Origin: Taenia hydatigena
Lineage: Eukaryota > Platyhelminthes > Cestoda > Cyclophyllidea > Taeniidae
NCBI GenBank assembly: GCA_036345935.2
Contig: JADWOT020000004.1
Location: forward strand, 14,523,467-14,587,466
DNA: 64,000 nt
Direction: 5' to 3'
Part shown: positions 61,560 to 64,000 of the stretch, one piece after another
Layout: each line of letters begins with the position of its first letter
Position numbering within the stretch: position 1 is the first letter of the stretch
Notes under the pieces: model-generated
The model's database searches: none
Told to the model about the DNA's origin: nothing
The model's input: the letters and a program-made list of their open reading frames with translations, nothing else
Translations under genes and position numbers: made by a program

Positions 61560-61720
61560 TCACTTTGTCAATGAACGCCATGGTGTGGGTGCGAAGTCAA
61601 ATTTTAATTGGGAAATCGCAAGAATTTGCCCGGGATGCGTCAAATGATGATTTCTCGCCCCATCAGACGTGTGTAGTGTGGAGTGGATGCTGCCCATAGT
61701 GGGTTGAGTTGAGTTGATAT
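61560..61720 (-). CDS. candidate exon, unidentified
   Basis: Preceded by a good acceptor, tttatctgcacag, the frame reads DINSTQPTMGSIHSTLHTSD and continues to TGA at 61562-61560. It contains an internal ATG (MGSIHSTLH) that could be a start. It could be a 5' exon of the homeobox gene by position and Ser/Thr/His-rich composition, but no linking donor is clear. Confidence 0.25.
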
Positions 61721-61736
61721 CTGTGCAGATAAAGGA

Positions 61737-62334
61737 ATAGGAGATTAGCCAAAGTCTCTCCTCACAAGCGCAGAATGATCGCATTGCAGAGAAAATGGCG
61801 AAATGTAGGTAGGGCTACTGGTAAATAAAAGCAGAAGCCAGTAGCAACTAATGAGTAGAGAGCTTAGAATTCTCATTGCTGTTTGCCGCAGTATAAAATC
61901 TGTCGTTTTTGAATTGCCTCATTTTGAGATAGAACTAAATTAGTATGGTAAACAATCTGCATTGTCTGCACTGGCGTTGCCATTGGTGGATAAAGAGATG
62001 TTTGAACGGATACAAGGTTAGTGGTCGAAGTCATTGGTGCAAGAGACTACAAAGAAGCGAAGGAAACAAGTCACAAGTTGAGCCATCGCTACAAATCTTG
62101 CATTGTAGAGCCCTTTTAAATCCTGTTTATGATGTGTGAGGACCTGTTCGACTAGGCGGCTCATCCGATATTCCGTCACTAACTTAAAAGGGTCAGAGCA
62201 GTGAGTATACTTCTTTTTGTAAGAGGAAGACAAATATGCATCAAAATTGGCTCAGCCAAGGAGGACCACAAATAGTTTAATAACAAATGACTCTGAAGTC
62301 TAAAAATAATTTACCGAATTGAAGGCAACTGCAG
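61737..62334. other. no recognised gene
   Basis: Nothing supported on either strand. Confidence 0.4.
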
Positions 62335-62529
62335 GGGATCCTTCGTGTGATGACACACTCACCACTGCGTTCCGTAATCTGGTAACCTCCACTAAGTTGC
62401 GTGTAGCATCCCAGCAGATGCATGTAAGCACACTAACTCATTTCTTTATTTCTTTTCCGTCTGTTTCTCTTTTAACTCAAGATAATCAACCTTCTCTTGC
62501 ACATTGCAATGGGACTGCATGCCGTGAAG
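62335..62529 (+). CDS. two candidate exons of an unidentified gene
   Basis: Exon 62335-62423 follows actgcag and ends at the strong donor gtaagc. Exon 62482-62529 follows aactcaag and ends at gtaaga. The 58-nt intron joins them in phase 0. The spliced peptide reads GDPSCDDTLTTAFRNLVTST ... QQMH, then IINLLLHIAMGLHAVK, an amphipathic, helix-like stretch. Four good splice sites in consistent phase are the evidence. I do not recognise the protein, and neither end of the gene is visible. Confidence 0.4.
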
Positions 62530-64000
62530 GTAAGATCATAATCGTTCGGAGGGATATTAGGAAAGTTATGGATCAAGTAAGTGAGGCGGCATTACTTTCC
62601 CACACCAAATGAGGTATGAAATACCCTCAAGGGCATGTCCTGCGCTATCAGATTCAAGGTTCTCTCCTCCTGCGAGACTACAAATTGAAATCTCCTGCAT
62701 CCAGTTTTGACCTCTAGCATGAGCTCTATCATGGACAGCCCATCAGACCATCGCGACGCTCAAACCACATCGTTCCGAAGGTCATGTAGCGCATGCCCTA
62801 GGTTTGTGTAGAGTGCAATTTTTATTTTTCTCTTGATTAACGGCTTGAAAAATGCAAGTCAGTCGATCGACAAATAACTTACAAATAGCAGGTGTCCTTG
62901 AAAAAGAAATTGAAAATGAATTGATGTAAATGAGATCACTGTGATTAAAACGGCTACGTTTGGTGGGATAGCATTGTGTCAAAATGAATGGCCTACTCTG
63001 AGACGATGCTTTGAATATCGCCAATACTCATTCACCAACACACTGAATTACCTTGTCGCATCCACCTCTTAGAAGTGAGCCCAGCTAGCGCACACAGTGA
63101 CTATCCGATCTCCATGCAGCAAAAAAGTAAGAAAAATTTGGTGTTCAGGAACTAACCAACTTGCGCTAAATTCGTAAAACAGACCTGCTGCAGCCACGTT
63201 CACGGCATTTATCGTACAATTTACAACATCGCATTCGAAGTGCTAGGGAAGCAATACCTTGGACGGTAGGCTACAGCTCATATCTATGTCAGTTGTGCAT
63301 GCAAACAAAGGCAGATCCCACAGGTCTGCTCAGCATCTCAAATATGCTTTAATAGATAAAATGCATTCTCTCGCCCTAAGAAAACGCTGCTGCTCTATTG
63401 GACTACCGCTTGTGAAGTAAACGATTATCACTTCTTCGAGTAAATTAAAATCAACTTTTGGATTAGGTTTCATCTAGTCCCTTAAAATGTAAGCCATCAG
63501 ATTTGTAGGTGATTCCGAACAGACGTCGATGAGTGCTTGTTGCGGCTTGTGAATTGCACTACGATTTATGAAGGCTAGAGGGGACATCAAGTATAGTCTT
63601 TTAAGAAAGGGAACTACACCCACTATAGACTGCTAACAGTTAGAAGGTGGGTATCCTATGGTTCCTTTGCTGGTTTCCTGATCGCCTAAACATACTTGCA
63701 CTGCTACTCCTTTATATATCGTCCATCTATCTCTCTGAATTCACATGGAATACGAAACATTGATTTTGAGATTAAAGATTTGAAGCTAAAGAATATGTTA
63801 CACAGTGTAACCAGTCCCATCTTCCTCCCTTCGAATCCTACCTTTACACCTTTGTAACGAGCAGACATTCGTTGGAACTGCAACCACTAAAAGTAAGCAC
63901 TGGCCGACGTGCCACACGTAGAATCCACTACTGTCCTAATTGTCCATCCAAACGCCAGACACACATGATACGGCGGATCAATATTTCGGAGGAACTTGAT
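62530..64000. other. no recognised gene
   Basis: Could contain further exons of the gene at 62335 but none stands out. Near 63904-63930 the bases ggccgacgtgccacacgtagaatcc resemble the stretch with ggccgacgtgg and cacacgtagaattc at 7178-7275, a hint of another dispersed repeat. Confidence 0.35.

Noticed and set aside
1..64000. CRISPR arrays, rRNA or complete tRNA genes, operons
   Set aside because: No regularly spaced repeats, no rRNA signature, no clover-leaf with both A and B boxes, and gene structure is eukaryotic throughout.

Overview
The window is nuclear DNA of a eukaryote, most likely an animal. It has no operons and no prokaryotic gene layout. Coding segments are short exons bounded by GT-AG junctions, many introns are very small (30, 36, 58, 60 and 71 nt), and the recognisable families are metazoan-type (C2H2 zinc fingers, a PRD-like homeodomain, a GT31 galactosyltransferase, a cyclin-dependent kinase, an F-box). 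Tiny introns of this size are common in parasitic flatworms, so a cestode-like platyhelminth is my best guess. That is inference: no rRNA, tRNA or mitochondrial marker is present to confirm it.

Layout. Bases 1-19620 (copy 1) and about 28585-48202 (copy 2) are the same 19.6 kb segment in direct orientation, offset by 28582-28585 bases. They differ by only about 3-5 substitutions per kb in the stretches compared by eye, plus a few small indels. Copy 1 ends exactly at a 100-base run of N (19621-19720), where copy 2 carries on into different sequence. That pattern fits two haplotypes of one locus laid end to end by the assembler, although a true recent tandem duplication is possible. A dispersed repeat of about 1.07 kb (here called R1) stands at the head of both copies, and a diverged third copy lies just right of the gap (20697-21728). 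The spacer 19721-28584 is otherwise mostly unrecognised and ends with a broken F-box gene (27765). Right of copy 2 (48203-64000) the sequence is single-copy, with a decayed galactosyltransferase, a two-exon homeobox gene on the minus strand and several orphan exon candidates.

Genes. The best-supported intact gene is a 7-exon, 242-codon C2H2 zinc-finger gene (15133-17225, and again at 43715-45807). All its introns are in phase 1 and the two copies differ in the coding exons only by synonymous changes. On the minus strand of the same segment are a degenerate CDK (stop, frameshifts, lost catalytic Asp, introns retained) and an unidentified gene at 4398-5181 whose copy-to-copy changes are nearly all silent. 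The window is gene-poor: most of it shows no supported feature. The genes do not form a pathway or a cluster with a visible joint function.
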